Positions 18,756-28,469 are shown, numbered from the stretch's first letter. The stretch is 64,000 nucleotides of DNA from Saccharopolyspora rhizosphaerae (GCF_003931915.1 NZ_RSAA01000015.1:434001-498000), one strand, 5' to 3'. Numbers and translations: made by a program. Notes: a model not told the origin generated them from the sequence alone.

Positions 18756-19598
18756 TCAACCCGTGAAGGCGTAGGTCCTGAGGCCTTCGGCCGGGGCGCG
18801 GAAGGTGAGCACGCTGCCGTCCTGGTCGGTCGGCGACGGGAGGCCGTCGCGGGCCGTGGTGATGTAGAGGTCCCGGAGGTCCTGGCCGCCGAAGCAGAGG
18901 TTGGTCGGGCGTTGGGCCGGGAGCGGGATCGTGCCGGTGAGCTCTCCGCTCGGCGCGTAGCGGTGCAGCTCGCCCTTGTCGCGGACCGCCGTCCACAGCG
19001 TGCCCTCGGTGTCCACGGCGAGCCCCGAGGGCTGACCGCCCACCTCGCAGAGGGTCCGCCGGTTGCTCAGCAGTCCCGCCTCCACGTCGAAGTCGAGGAC
19101 CTCGATGCGGTGGGTGCCGGCGTCGGCGACGTAGAAGCACGCGTCGTCCGGGCTGGTCGCCAAGCCGAGACCGGCTTCGAGGTCCTTGATGACCACGCCC
19201 GCTGAACCGTCCGCTCCAACCCTGACCAGCCAGCCGTCGCCGGACTCGTCCTCGCGCATCGTCGTGGCCCACATCCGGCCCCGGCGGTCGACCATCGTGG
19301 CGGCCGCGGTCATCCCCTCGCGGGCCCAGTAGACGAGCCAGGTGCGCTGCTCACCGTGGGCGTCGAACAGCGCCACGCCCTCCTCCAGGTGGAGCACCAG
19401 GCCGCCCCGGGTGCGGGGCTTCGCGCCGCCGGGCCGCTGCTGGAGCGTCATCGTCGCGTTGGTGCCGCCCGGCCGGAAGCGGTGCACACCGCCCGCGAGC
19501 GGATCCGTCCACAGCAGGGTCTCAGTGCCGAAGTCCCAGGTGGGCGCCTGTCCGGAACGTGCCGTAGCCGCAACTGCGATGTCGACCTGAGGGTGCAT
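18756..19598 (-). CDS. SMP-30/gluconolactonase-like beta-propeller protein
   Basis: 280-aa six-bladed propeller of the SMP-30/LRE type. Repeated blade motifs: GTETLLWTDPLAGGVHRF, DRRGRMWATTM, GLATSPDDACFYVADAGTHRI, GGQPSGLAVDTEGTLW and RPTNLCFGGQDLRDLYITTA. Likely a cytosolic metal-dependent lactonase, substrate unknown. ATG at 19598 has AAGGTGGAG just upstream; an in-frame start at 19625 is possible. The gene is inserted between cysM and the rhomboid gene relative to M. tuberculosis. The 220 bp between the cysM terminator and this gene's end show nothing I can name. Confidence 0.85.
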   Translation of the reverse strand: MHPQVDIAVAATARSGQAPTWDFGTETLLWTDPLAGGVHRFRPGGTNATMTLQQRPGGAKPRTRGGLVLHLEEGVALFDAHGEQRTWLVYWAREGMTAAATMVDRRGRMWATTMREDESGDGWLVRVGADGSAGVVIKDLEAGLGLATSPDDACFYVADAGTHRIEVLDFDVEAGLLSNRRTLCEVGGQPSGLAVDTEGTLWTAVRDKGELHRYAPSGELTGTIPLPAQRPTNLCFGGQDLRDLYITTARDGLPSPTDQDGSVLTFRAPAEGLRTYAFTG

Positions 19599-19777
19599 GC
19601 TCCACCTTCCCACCACACGACCCAACGGGCCGGGACCTTACCGCGAGGATCACCGCACAGGGCCAGATGGCGGAAACCTCGCTGATCCGCAACCTGCTCG
19701 ACACCGGGGCGATGCGCACCCGGAATCAGGGTCGTTCCCCGATCCCGCACCCCGTGCCGCCAGCTAGGCTCGGTGGT

Positions 19778-20419
19778 GTGACACGTCCGTTGGAACGTCC
19801 TCGCCCGCGAGTGCTGCCCGCGAACCCGTTGAGGGCGGCGCTCGGCATGCTCCTCTGCGTCGTGGTGCTGTTCGCGATCGAGTTCTACGACGTGGCCACT
19901 CCGGCGCCCACCCCGGCGATGGACCTCGACGCCAACGGCATCCAGCCGCGCACCGTCGACGGGCTCGACGGCATCCTCTGGGCGCCGCTGCTGCACTTCG
20001 GCTGGCCGCACCTGATCAGCAACTCGCTGCCGCTGTTCGTGCTCGGCTGGCTGCTGCTCGCCGGCGGGCTCCGGCAGTTCGTCGGCGTCACCGCCGTGGT
20101 GTGGGTCGTCGCCGGAGCCGGGACCTGGCTGATCGGCGCGCCCGGGTTCCACGTCGGGGCCTCCGGCGTCATCTTCGGCTGGATGGTGTTCCTGCTGCTG
20201 CGCGGGTTCGCCCAGCGCAGCGTCGCCCAGGTCCTGCTGGCCGTGGTGCTGTTCTTCTACTGGGGCGGGATGCTCTGGGGCGTGGTGCCCGGACAACCCG
20301 GCATCTCTTGGGAGGGCCACCTCTTCGGCGCGATCGGTGGGGTGGTCGCCACCTGGCTGGTGGCGCGCAGCACTCGGCGGAAGGTGTCGCGGGCCGAGCC
20401 TGGCACACTGGCCCGGTGA
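19778..20419 (+). CDS. Rhomboid-family intramembrane serine protease
   Basis: 213-aa polytopic protein. The catalytic Ser lies in [13 protein letters not shown] and the catalytic His in [12 protein letters not shown]-terminal [19 protein letters not shown] matches the rhomboid HxxxxHxxxN region. GTG at 19778 gives the leader [22 protein letters not shown] before the first helix. Stop overlaps the murI start (GTGA). Matches Rv1337 in order. Confidence 0.88.
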   Translation: MTRPLERPRPRVLPANPLRAALGMLLCVVVLFAIEFYDVATPAPTPAMDLDANGIQPRTVDGLDGILWAPLLHFGWPHLISNSLPLFVLGWLLLAGGLRQFVGVTAVVWVVAGAGTWLIGAPGFHVGASGVIFGWMVFLLLRGFAQRSVAQVLLAVVLFFYWGGMLWGVVPGQPGISWEGHLFGAIGGVVATWLVARSTRRKVSRAEPGTLAR

Positions 20420-21231
20420 CCAACGCTCCGATCGGGATCTTCGATTCGGGTGTCGGCGGGCTGACCGTGAGCCGCGCGATCATGGACCAGCTGCCCGGCG
20501 AGACCGTCCACTACGTCGGTGACACCGCCAACGCCCCGTACGGGCCGATGCCGTTGGCGGAAATCCGCTCCCGTACCCTGGCGATCACCGACGCGATGGT
20601 CGACGAAGGTGTGAAGATGCTGGTCATCGCCTGCAACACCGCCTCTTCGGCCTGCTTGCGCGATGCCCGCGAGCGCTACTCCCTCCCCGTCGTGGAGGTC
20701 GTGCTGCCGGCCACCCGACGCGCCGTGGCCACCACCCGGAACCGGCGCGTGGGCGTCATCGGCACCGACGCCACGATCCGGTCCCGCGCCTACGACGACG
20801 CCTTCACCGCCGCTCCGGACATCGAGCTGACCACCGCGGCCTGCCCGCGGTTCGCCGAGTTCGTGGAGCGCGGCATCACCAGCGGCCGCCAGGTGCTCGG
20901 TCTGGCGCAGAACTACCTCGACCCGCTTCAGCAGGCCGGTGTCGACACCCTCGTGCTCGGCTGCACCCACTACCCGCTGCTGACCGGGGTGCTGCAGCTC
21001 GCGATGGGCGAGCACGTGACCCTGGTGTCCAGCGCCGAGGAGACCGCCAAGGACGTCGTCCGGGTGCTCACCGAGCACGACCGGCTCGCCGAGCCCGGCA
21101 ACGTCCCCGCGCACGAGTTCCGCGTCACCGGCGAACCGGAGCGCTTCGCGCGGTTGGCCCGCCGCTTCCTCGGACCGGCCCCCTCGGCCGATGCCGTGAT
21201 GCCCTTGCGCATGTCAGGCTCAGTCGCATGA
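20416..21231 (+). CDS. murI: Glutamate racemase
   Basis: 271-aa enzyme making D-glutamate for peptidoglycan. Both catalytic cysteines are visible: [10 protein letters not shown] and [10 protein letters not shown]-terminal [13 protein letters not shown] is the standard opening. It overlaps the rhomboid gene by 4 bp and the phosphodiesterase gene by 4 bp, so murI is expressed in one transcriptional unit. Confidence 0.95.
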   Translation: MTNAPIGIFDSGVGGLTVSRAIMDQLPGETVHYVGDTANAPYGPMPLAEIRSRTLAITDAMVDEGVKMLVIACNTASSACLRDARERYSLPVVEVVLPATRRAVATTRNRRVGVIGTDATIRSRAYDDAFTAAPDIELTTAACPRFAEFVERGITSGRQVLGLAQNYLDPLQQAGVDTLVLGCTHYPLLTGVLQLAMGEHVTLVSSAEETAKDVVRVLTEHDRLAEPGNVPAHEFRVTGEPERFARLARRFLGPAPSADAVMPLRMSGSVA

Positions 21232-21998
21232 AGCTGACGGTCCTCGGCTGCTCCGGGAGCATCCCGGGGCCCGACTCGCCCGCCTCCGGGTACCTGCTCG
21301 AGTCCGGTTCCACCCGCATCGCGCTGGACCTGGGCAACGGCACGCTGGGGGCGATGCAACGCGTCCTCGACCCGTTCGACCTCGACGCGCTGTTCTTCAG
21401 CCACCTGCACCCGGACCACTGCGCGGACTTCGGCGCGCTCACCGTCCACCGCCGCTACCGCCCCAGTCCGCCCTACGACCCGCGGGCGCGGCGGCTGCTG
21501 GTCCACGCCCCTGACGACGCCCCCGAGCGGCTCGCCGCGCTGTACGCGCCGACCGCCGCCGAACGGCCCGAGACCGACCTGTCCGACGTGTTCGACTTCC
21601 GCGCACTGGGCACCGAGCCGGTGACCGTCGGGCCGTTCACCGTTCGCGCCGTCGAGGTCGCGCACCTGTGCCCGACCTGGGGTTTTCGGGTCGAGGCCGA
21701 AGGCAGGGTGCTCGCCTACACGGGCGACACCGGGCCCTGCGGCCGGCTCACCGAGCTCGCCGCCGGTGCCCACGTGCTGCTGGCCGAGGCGTCCTGGGAA
21801 CACCACGAGGACGCCCCGACGAACATCCACCTCTCGGGCCGCCAGGCCGCCGAGGTCGCCAAGACCGCTGCGGCCGAACGCCTGCTGCTCACCCACCTCG
21901 TCCCGTGGACCGACCACGAGGCCATCGAGGCCGAGGCGAAGGCGACCTTCGACGGTGCCACTGAGCTGGTCCGGCCGGGCGCCACCTACGAGGTCTGA
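21228..21998 (+). CDS. Metallo-beta-lactamase-fold phosphodiesterase (Rv1339-like)
   Basis: 256-aa RNase Z-like hydrolase. Zinc motifs are [11 protein letters not shown], the central His in VAHLCPTWG, Asp in YTGDTGPC and a distal His in LLTHLVPW. The M. tuberculosis orthologue in the same slot between murI and rph, Rv1339, has been reported as an atypical cyclic-AMP phosphodiesterase; that activity is assigned here by synteny and family only. ATG overlaps the murI stop. Confidence 0.85.
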   Translation: MKLTVLGCSGSIPGPDSPASGYLLESGSTRIALDLGNGTLGAMQRVLDPFDLDALFFSHLHPDHCADFGALTVHRRYRPSPPYDPRARRLLVHAPDDAPERLAALYAPTAAERPETDLSDVFDFRALGTEPVTVGPFTVRAVEVAHLCPTWGFRVEAEGRVLAYTGDTGPCGRLTELAAGAHVLLAEASWEHHEDAPTNIHLSGRQAAEVAKTAAAERLLLTHLVPWTDHEAIEAEAKATFDGATELVRPGATYEV

Positions 21999-22056
21999 GG
22001 CACCCCGGGGCCTGGGGGCTTCGTCGGGTTCCGAGGCCTGGGCTTAGGGTTGGGTC

Positions 22057-22812
22057 GTGGCTAGAGCGGATGGGCGTAGTGACGATCAGCTGCGCGAGGT
22101 GAAGATCACGCGCGGGTACCAGGACTGGCCCGCGGGTTCGGTGCTGGTCGAGTTCGGCCGTACCCGGGTGTTGTGCGCGGCGAGCGTGCAGGAGGGCGTC
22201 CCGCGCTGGCGGACCGGTTCCGGCCTGGGCTGGGTGACCTCCGAGTACGCGATGCTCCCCTCGGCGACCAACACCCGAAGCGCCCGCGAGTCGGTGAAGG
22301 GCCGCATCGGCGGCCGCACCCACGAGATCTCCCGGCTGGTCGGCCGTTCCCTGCGCGCCTGCATCGACATGGCGGCGCTGGGCGAGAACACCATCACCCT
22401 GGACTGCGACGTCATCCAGGCCGACGGCGGCACCCGCACCGCCGCGATCACCGGTGCCTACGTGGCGCTGGCCGACGCGGTGACGTGGCTGGGCGCTGCC
22501 GGTCGGCTCTCCGACCCGAAGCCGCTGTCGTGCGCGATCCAGGCGGTCAGCGTCGGCGTCGTCGACGGCCGGGTGCGGCTGGACCTGCCCTACGAGGAGG
22601 ACTCCCGCGCCGAGGTCGACATGAACGTGGTCGCCACCGACCACGGCACCCTGGTCGAGGTGCAGGGCACAGGCGAGGGCGCCACCTACACGCGGTCCAC
22701 GATGGACAAGATGCTCGACTTCGCGCTGGCCGGCTGCGGCGAGCTCGCTCGCCTGCAGGAGGCCGCGCTCGCCGAGCCCTACCCCGGTGAACTGCCCGGA
22801 GGCGCTGCGTGA
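22057..22812 (+). CDS. rph: Ribonuclease PH
   Basis: 251-aa phosphate-dependent 3'-5' exoribonuclease that trims tRNA 3' ends. Family hallmarks are [47 protein letters not shown] and [23 protein letters not shown] start at 22057. It overlaps rdgB by 4 bp (GTGA). Confidence 0.95.
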   Translation: MARADGRSDDQLREVKITRGYQDWPAGSVLVEFGRTRVLCAASVQEGVPRWRTGSGLGWVTSEYAMLPSATNTRSARESVKGRIGGRTHEISRLVGRSLRACIDMAALGENTITLDCDVIQADGGTRTAAITGAYVALADAVTWLGAAGRLSDPKPLSCAIQAVSVGVVDGRVRLDLPYEEDSRAEVDMNVVATDHGTLVEVQGTGEGATYTRSTMDKMLDFALAGCGELARLQEAALAEPYPGELPGGAA

Positions 22813-23414
22813 GCCGGTTGCTGCTGGCCACCCGCAACCAGAAGAAGCTGGCCGAGCTGCGCCGCATCCTCGACGCCGAGGGCGTCACGGGCGTGGAGGT
22901 CGTGGGCCTGGCCGACGTGCCGGGGTTCCCGGAGGCTCCCGAGACCGGGACGACCTTCGAGGCCAACGCCGTCGCCAAGGCCGCCGACGCGGCCCGCGCC
23001 ACCGGTCTGCCGTCCGTCGCCGACGACTCCGGCCTGGAGGTCGACGCGCTCAACGGCATGCCCGGCGTGCTCTCGGCCCGCTGGGCCGGTGCGCACGGCG
23101 ACGACCAGGCGAACCTGGACCTGGTGCTGGGCCAGCTGGCCGACGTGCCCGACGAGCGCCGGGGCGGCGCCTTCGTCTCGGCCGCCGCGCTCGTGCGGCC
23201 CGACGGCACCGAGACCGTGGTGCGCGGCGAGTGGCGCGGCACGATCATCCGCGAGCCCCGGGGCGCCAACGGCTTCGGTTACGACCCGATCTTCGTGCCG
23301 GAGGGGGAGACGCGCACCAGCGCGGAGCTCTCCCCGGAGGAGAAGGACGCCGACTCGCACCGCGGCCGGGCGCTGCGCCTGCTCCTCCCGTCCCTCCGCG
23401 AGCTGGCTCCGTAG
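22809..23414 (+). CDS. rdgB: RdgB/HAM1 dITP/XTP pyrophosphatase
   Basis: 201-aa house-cleaning enzyme that hydrolyses non-canonical purine triphosphates (dITP, XTP). Motifs: [62 protein letters not shown] and [10 protein letters not shown]. Translationally coupled to rph, as in many bacteria. The 200 bp downstream hold no recognisable feature. Confidence 0.95.
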   Translation: MSRLLLATRNQKKLAELRRILDAEGVTGVEVVGLADVPGFPEAPETGTTFEANAVAKAADAARATGLPSVADDSGLEVDALNGMPGVLSARWAGAHGDDQANLDLVLGQLADVPDERRGGAFVSAAALVRPDGTETVVRGEWRGTIIREPRGANGFGYDPIFVPEGETRTSAELSPEEKDADSHRGRALRLLLPSLRELAP

Positions 23415-23614
23415 GAGTTCCGTCGCGGTGCGGGTGGCGGAGCGTGAGCGGCTCCGTGGACTCCGTGCCCCCCGTTCGCCTAGGAACCGTTCAGCACCTG
23501 CGGCGCTGGGAGTTGAGGCCCGCACCTGAGGGCAGCGGCGTTCACCGCACGACTTGGTGTGACTCCGCTCGCCCCGGTGGGGGCTGGGCGGAGATCGGCG
23601 GCTAACTTCGGTTC

Positions 23615-24373
23615 GTGTTCACCGATTGGTTCGAACTGGCCCTGCTCGTCGTCGTCGGATTCCTCTCCGGCGCGGTGAACGCGGTGGCCGGTGGTGGTTC
23701 CCTGCTGGTGTTCCCGGCGCTGCTGGCGACCGGGATGTCACCGCTGGTCGCCAACGTGACCAACTCAGTGGCGCAGGGACCCGGTTTCGTCGGCGCGGCG
23801 GTCAGCCAGCGCGCGGACCTGGCGGGCAACCGCCGCAGGGTGTGGACGACCTCGATCGCGGCGCTGACGGGCTCGGCGCTCGGGTGCGTGCTGCTCATGC
23901 TGCTGCCCGGCGAGGTCTTCGACGCCGTGGTCCCGGCCCTGGTCGGGCTGTCGGCGGTGCTGATGGCCTTCCAGAACACCATCCGCAAGTGGCTCGGCTC
24001 GCCTGAGCAGGGAGCGCCCGACCGCACCGTGCTGCTGACGGTGGGGATCTTCCTCGCCTCGATCTACGGCGGGTACTTCGGCGGAGCCCGCAGCGTGATC
24101 CTCATCGCGATCCTGGTGCTCGCGGCGACCGACAGCATGCGCAGGCTCAACGCCTTGAAGAGCTGGCTGGGCATGATCGGCAGCGCGGCCACGCTCGTGG
24201 TCTACGCCCTCATCGCCCCGGTGGACTGGATCGCGGTCGCGATGCTGGTGCCCACCACGGTCATCGGTGGCTTCGCGGGCGGGAAGCTCGCCCAGCGCCT
24301 CCCGTCGAGCCTGCTGCGGTACCTCGTCGTCGCCATCGCCGCCGGCGTGGCCATCTACATGGCTCTCGACTGA
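23615..24373 (+). CDS. TSUP-family (TauE/SafE) membrane permease
   Basis: 252-aa protein with about eight hydrophobic helices in two similar halves. The first half starts VVVGFLSGAVNAVAGGGSLLVFPALL, the classic TSUP motif around GxxxGGG; the second half carries SIYGGYFGGARSVILI. Members export or import sulfite, sulfoacetate or other small organic acids. Substrate cannot be told. It stands alone, facing bcp. Confidence 0.85.
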   Translation: MFTDWFELALLVVVGFLSGAVNAVAGGGSLLVFPALLATGMSPLVANVTNSVAQGPGFVGAAVSQRADLAGNRRRVWTTSIAALTGSALGCVLLMLLPGEVFDAVVPALVGLSAVLMAFQNTIRKWLGSPEQGAPDRTVLLTVGIFLASIYGGYFGGARSVILIAILVLAATDSMRRLNALKSWLGMIGSAATLVVYALIAPVDWIAVAMLVPTTVIGGFAGGKLAQRLPSSLLRYLVVAIAAGVAIYMALD

Positions 24374-24465
24374 GCCGAGAACCGCACGCCGCGCGGTGGC
24401 CCTCCTGGGCCGGGTGGTGATGCCGCGCGGGAGGGCACTAGGACATCCCGCGCGCATCGCGCACC

Positions 24466-24939
24466 TCAGACGCCGATCTCCTTGCGGAGCCGGTCGACGT
24501 GACCGGTCGCCTTGACGTTGTGGAGAGCCTTGGCGATCTTGCCCTCGGGGTCGACGACGAACGTCGAGCGGATGACGCCCTGGACGACCTTGCCGTAGTT
24601 CTTCTTCTCGCCGAAGGCGCCCCAGGCGGTCATCACCGAGCGGTCCTCGTCGGACAGGAGCGGGAACGTCAGCCCCTCCGCGTCGCGGAAGCGCGCGAGC
24701 TTGGCCGGCTTGTCCGGGGAGATGCCCAGCACGTCGAACCCGGCGTCGTTGAGCTCGGCCAGGCTGTCGCGGAAGTCGCAGGCCTCCTTCGTGCACCCGG
24801 GGGTGCTCGCGGCGGGGTAGAAGTAGACCACCACCGAGCGGCCGCGGTAGTCGCTCAGCGAGACCGTGCCGCCGTCGGCGTCCGGGAGCGAGAAGTCGGG
24901 CGCCGCGTCGCCCTCGGAAAGTCGGTTCTGTTCGGTCAT
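24466..24939 (-). CDS. bcp: Thioredoxin-dependent peroxiredoxin (Bcp/PrxQ)
   Basis: 157-aa peroxidase. The peroxidatic Cys lies in YPAASTPGCTKEACDFRD with the second, resolving Cys five residues later, as in PrxQ. Other features: GDAAPDFSLPDADGG, GISPDKPAKLARFRDAEGLTFPLLSDED. ATG at 24939 is the natural start. Upstream at 24950 ends a small secreted or membrane protein on the same strand. Confidence 0.92.
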   Translation of the reverse strand: MTEQNRLSEGDAAPDFSLPDADGGTVSLSDYRGRSVVVYFYPAASTPGCTKEACDFRDSLAELNDAGFDVLGISPDKPAKLARFRDAEGLTFPLLSDEDRSVMTAWGAFGEKKNYGKVVQGVIRSTFVVDPEGKIAKALHNVKATGHVDRLRKEIGV

Positions 24940-24949
24940 GCTCGCGACG

Positions 24950-25138
24950 CTAGCCGATGGGCCGGACGGGTTGTTCGGGCAGCGCCGCACCACCCGCTGC
25001 GGGGGTGAGCTGCGACACCTGCTCGATGGCCGGTCGCGCCGGCTGGTCGTGCGTGACGAGGAGAGCGCCCACGAGCAGCCCGGCCAACGCCGACGTGGTC
25101 ACGGCAATCGCGCACCTGGTGTAGACGCGGACGGACAC
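24950..25138 (-). CDS. Small single-pass membrane or secreted protein
   Basis: 62 aa with a positive N-terminus (MSVRVYTRC), one hydrophobic helix (about 10-30, AIAVTTSALAGLLVGALLV) and a proline/glutamine-rich extracytoplasmic tail. GTG start with AAAGGA about 9 bases upstream. 10 bp from bcp on the same strand. No family recognised. Confidence 0.55.
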   Translation of the reverse strand: MSVRVYTRCAIAVTTSALAGLLVGALLVTHDQPARPAIEQVSQLTPAAGGAALPEQPVRPIG

Positions 25139-25311
25139 CGTCGAAATTCCTTTCTCGGAACGGGAAAACCGCCTCCGCGGCGGACGTGGTGGTGATCGCC
25201 GGGGTCGAGTGGATCGTTACCGGTGTCGCACGAACGGGCTACCGGGTTGCGGGGGTCCGTGGCCGGGCGTAGACGTCAGGTGACCCACCGATCACCGCAC
25301 GGAGGACCACC

Positions 25312-27045
25312 ATGCCGACCGTCGCCGAACAGTTCATCGAAGTCCTCGTGCAGGCGGGCGTGAAGCGGATCTACGGCATCGTGGGCGACAGCCTCAACCC
25401 GGTCGTCGACGCCGTCCGCCGCACCGAGGGGATCGAGTGGGTGCACACCCGCCACGAGGAGGCGGCCGCGTTCGCCGCGGGTGCGGAGGCGCAGATCACC
25501 GGCAGGCTCGCGGTGTGCGCGGGCAGCTGCGGGCCTGGCAACCTGCACCTGATCAACGGCCTCTACGACGCGCACCGCAGCGGCGCCCCGGTGCTGGCGC
25601 TGGCCTCGCACATCCCCTCGGCGCAGATCGGCACCGGCTTCTTCCAGGAGACCCACCCGGAGGAGCTGTTCAACGAGTGCAGCCACTTCTGCGAGCTGCT
25701 GTCCCAGCCCGAGCAGATGCCGCGGCTGCTGCGCAGCGCGATCCAGACGGCCGTCGGCCGCCGCGGGGTGTCGGTGCTCGTGATGCCCGGTGACGTGGCG
25801 GAGGAGTCGCCGGCGAAGCCGACCGGGCGGGGCGTGGTCGACTGGGTGCCGCCGACGATGCTGCCCTCGGCGGACCAGGTCGCCGCGCTCGCCGAGAAGA
25901 TCAACCGCGCGGAACGCCCGATGTTGTTCTGCGGCGCGGGTTGCCGGGGTGCGCACGCCGACGTCATGGAGCTCGCCGAGAAGATCAAGGCACCGGTCGG
26001 GCACGCGCTGCGCGGCAAGGAGTGGATCCAGTACGACAACCCTTTCGACGTCGGCATGAGCGGGTTGCTGGGTTACGGCGCCTGCTACGAGGCGATGCAC
26101 AGGGCCGACCTGGTGGTGCTGCTGGGCACCGACTTCCCGTACGACAACTTCCTGCCGCAGGCCAACACGGTGCAGGTCGACATCGAGCCGGCGCACCTGG
26201 GCCGCCGCACGGTGCTGGACCTGGCGGTGCACGGCGACGTCGCCGAGACGATCCGCGCGGTGCTGCCGGAAGTCCACACCAAGACCGACCGCTCCTACCT
26301 GGACCGGATGCTGCGCGACCACGCCGCTCAGCTGGAGAAGGTCGTCGACGCCTACACCCGCAACGTCGAGTCGCAGGTCCCGATCCACCCCGAGTACGTC
26401 GCCGACGTGCTCGACGACCTCGCCGCCGACGACGCGGTGTTCACTGTGGACACCGGGATGTGCAACGTGTGGTCCGCCCGCTACATCACGCCCAACGGGC
26501 GGCGGCGGGTTCTCGGGTCGTTCGTGCACGGTTCGATGGCCAACGCGCTGCCACAGGCCATCGGCGCGCAGCTGGCCGAGCCAGGACGCCAGGTCATCTC
26601 GATGTCCGGCGACGGGGGCCTGGCGATGCTGCTCGGTGACCTGCTGAGCCTGCGCACCCACCGGCTCCCGGTGAAGACCGTGGTGTTCAACAACTCCTCC
26701 CTGGGCATGGTGAAGCTGGAGATGCTGGTGGACGGGATACCGGACTTCGGCACCGACCACGACGGCATCGACTTCGCCGCGATCGCGCGTGCTGCGGGCA
26801 TCAACTCGGTGCGGGTCGAGAAGCCGGGCGAGGTCCGCGACGCGCTCGCCGATGCCCTGTCACGCCCCGGCCCGGCGTTGGTGGACGTGGTGACCGACCC
26901 GAACGCGCTGTCCCTGCCGCCGCACATCACCGGTGAGCAGGTCAAGGGCTTCGCGCTGGCGGTGAGCCGCACGGTCCTGTCCGGTGGTGTCGGCAAGATG
27001 CTGCAGCTCGCGCGCAGCAACCTGCGGAACGTGCCGCGGCCCTGA
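25312..27045 (+). CDS. poxB: Pyruvate dehydrogenase (quinone) / pyruvate oxidase
   Basis: 577-aa peripheral-membrane ThDP/FAD enzyme oxidising pyruvate to acetate and CO2 with quinone as acceptor. The N-terminal ThDP Glu is in HTRHEEAAAFAAGAE. IYGIVGDSLNPVVDA opens the fold, the middle FAD-type domain spans about 190-330, and the ThDP-Mg motif is GDGGLAMLLGDLL with NNSSLGMVK. The C-terminal stretch (about 530-577) is basic and amphipathic, as in the lipid-binding tail. ATG follows GGAGG. Related ThDP enzymes such as acetolactate synthase are less likely given AGSCGPGNLHLINGLYDA. Confidence 0.9.
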   Translation: MPTVAEQFIEVLVQAGVKRIYGIVGDSLNPVVDAVRRTEGIEWVHTRHEEAAAFAAGAEAQITGRLAVCAGSCGPGNLHLINGLYDAHRSGAPVLALASHIPSAQIGTGFFQETHPEELFNECSHFCELLSQPEQMPRLLRSAIQTAVGRRGVSVLVMPGDVAEESPAKPTGRGVVDWVPPTMLPSADQVAALAEKINRAERPMLFCGAGCRGAHADVMELAEKIKAPVGHALRGKEWIQYDNPFDVGMSGLLGYGACYEAMHRADLVVLLGTDFPYDNFLPQANTVQVDIEPAHLGRRTVLDLAVHGDVAETIRAVLPEVHTKTDRSYLDRMLRDHAAQLEKVVDAYTRNVESQVPIHPEYVADVLDDLAADDAVFTVDTGMCNVWSARYITPNGRRRVLGSFVHGSMANALPQAIGAQLAEPGRQVISMSGDGGLAMLLGDLLSLRTHRLPVKTVVFNNSSLGMVKLEMLVDGIPDFGTDHDGIDFAAIARAAGINSVRVEKPGEVRDALADALSRPGPALVDVVTDPNALSLPPHITGEQVKGFALAVSRTVLSGGVGKMLQLARSNLRNVPRP

Positions 27046-27177
27046 TCCCACGCGTGGCGGAATTCCTGGAAGTTCGGACCCGCGCGAGAAGCGGACGGGC
27101 GGCCCTGATCACACGTGTGGCGGAACTCCCGGAAGTGGTTCGGAACCCGCGCGGGAAGGGGACGGGGCCGGCCCGGA
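27040..27177. repeat. 63-bp degenerate direct repeat at the 3' end of poxB
   Basis: A unit starting CCCTGATC at 27040 is repeated at 27103, with a third partial start near 27170. The first unit begins inside the last poxB codons. Each unit carries a 10-bp palindrome at the same place: CCACGCGTGG in the first and CACACGTGTG in the second, so symmetry is kept although bases differ. It lies between converging genes. Confidence 0.75.
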
Positions 27178-27288
27178 TCAGTCGCGGGTGCGGCGGGGCG
27201 TCAGGTTGCCGGCACGCCACCACAGGAGCAGGCCGACGCCGAACAGGACCGCCCACACCAGCACGGACAGCGTCATGAGCAGGTACAT
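27178..27288 (-). CDS. Very small single-pass membrane protein (36 aa)
   Basis: Reads MYLLMTLSVLVWAVLFGVGL, then LLWWRAGNLTPRRTRD. One hydrophobic helix is followed by a tryptophan pair at the membrane edge and a basic tail, the pattern of inside-positive small membrane proteins. ATG at 27288 is preceded by GGGGGTGG. It converges with poxB. No family recognised; coding status rests on the amphipathic design and ribosome site only. Confidence 0.5.
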   Translation of the reverse strand: MYLLMTLSVLVWAVLFGVGLLLWWRAGNLTPRRTRD

Positions 27289-27425
27289 GCCACCCCCAGA
27301 GCGCGGCGATCCGGCCCTCCTGCGCGGTCGCCCGCACCAGGATCTCGCGGCGGCGGCGCCTGGGGAAGATGTCGTAAGGGTGATCGGGATGTGACTGGCC
27401 GTGGCGGGGCGGGCAGGATGGGGGC

Positions 27426-28274
27426 ATGACAGTCAGTCCCACGGTGCGTCGCCGGAGGCTGGCCGCCGAACTGCGCCGGCTGCGCGCCAGGTCGGAGGTC
27501 ACCCAGCAGCAGGCGGCCAGCCACCTCGGTTGCACGCAGGCGAAGATCGGTCGGTTCGAGACCGCGAAGAGGTCACCCTCGGTCGGTGACGTGTCGGCGT
27601 TGCTGGACTTCTACGGGGTGGAGAGCGCCGAGCGGGAGCAGTTGATCAACCTGGCTCGCGACGCCCGCAAGCGCGGCTGGTGGCACTCCTACAGCGACGT
27701 GCTGCCCGAGTGGTACGAGACCTACGTCGGGCTCGAGGCGGAGGCTTCGAGCATCCACACCTACGAGTCCGAGGCGATCCCCGGATTGCTGCAGACGCGC
27801 GAATACGCCTACGCCATCACCAGATCGACGCTGATCCGCGCGAACGACGCGGAGATCGGGCGGCGCGTGGACCTGCGCATCCAGCGCCAGGAGCGGGTCA
27901 CCGGCGACGACCCGCTCGAGCTGTGGGCGGTGGTCGGCGAAGCGGCGCTGCGGCGCCGCGTGGGCGGTGACGGCGTGCTGCGCAGGCAGCTGGAGCACAT
28001 GCTCAAGCTGGGGGAACTGCCGAACGTCACGCTGCAGGTGATGCCGCTGGACGCCGGGGCGCATCCGGCGCAGGCCGGTCCGTTCGTGATCCTGCGCTAC
28101 TCCAACCACATCGATCCGGACGTGGTGTACCTGGAGACCCACGTCGGGGGTTTGTACTTGGAGCGCGAGAACGAGCTGACGAACTACGCCAGGATGATGG
28201 ACCACCTGCGAGCGCATGCGGTAGACCCGGAGGGTTCGGTCGATTTCATCCAGCAGCGCATAGGGGAGTTGTAG
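27426..28274 (+). CDS. XRE-family regulator with DUF5753 domain
   Basis: 282 aa. N-terminal helix-turn-helix (about 8-65): LRRLRARSEVTQQQAASHLGC, with recognition helix QAKIGRFETAKRSPS (first helix abbreviated LRARSEVTQQQAASHLG). The C-terminal DUF5753 region has WYETYVGLEAEASSI, IPGLLQTREYAYAI and VYLETHVGGLYLE. Such proteins are abundant in filamentous actinomycetes and are usually paired with a DUF397 gene, as here with no gap between stop and start. They regulate development or antibiotic production in known cases. Confidence 0.9.
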   Translation: MTVSPTVRRRRLAAELRRLRARSEVTQQQAASHLGCTQAKIGRFETAKRSPSVGDVSALLDFYGVESAEREQLINLARDARKRGWWHSYSDVLPEWYETYVGLEAEASSIHTYESEAIPGLLQTREYAYAITRSTLIRANDAEIGRRVDLRIQRQERVTGDDPLELWAVVGEAALRRRVGGDGVLRRQLEHMLKLGELPNVTLQVMPLDAGAHPAQAGPFVILRYSNHIDPDVVYLETHVGGLYLERENELTNYARMMDHLRAHAVDPEGSVDFIQQRIGEL

Positions 28275-28469
28275 ATGGCGGAGATATCCGGCTGGCGCAC
28301 CAGTTCCCGCTCGCAGGGGCAGGGTCAGTGCGTCGAGGTCGGTTTCGGGTCCGATCACGTGGGTGTGCGCGACACCAAGAACCGGGGGGCGGGGCGGCTC
28401 GAGGTCGCCTCGCAGCTGTGGAGGGACTTCGTCGGCGACCTCAAGCAGGGTCGTTTCGACCAGGGATGA
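28275..28469 (+). CDS. DUF397 small protein, partner of XRE regulator
   Basis: 64-aa protein with the DUF397 signature WRTSSRS near the N-terminus, CVEVGF and VGVRDTKNRGAGRLEV in the core. ATG begins at the base after the XRE stop. These proteins are thought to antagonise or be controlled by their XRE partner; some pairs have been described as toxin-antitoxin-like. Function here is not determined. Confidence 0.9.
   Translation: MAEISGWRTSSRSQGQGQCVEVGFGSDHVGVRDTKNRGAGRLEVASQLWRDFVGDLKQGRFDQG

Noticed and set aside
25139-25311. Riboswitch or leader upstream of poxB
   Set aside because: No conserved fold or terminator-antiterminator pair could be recognised.
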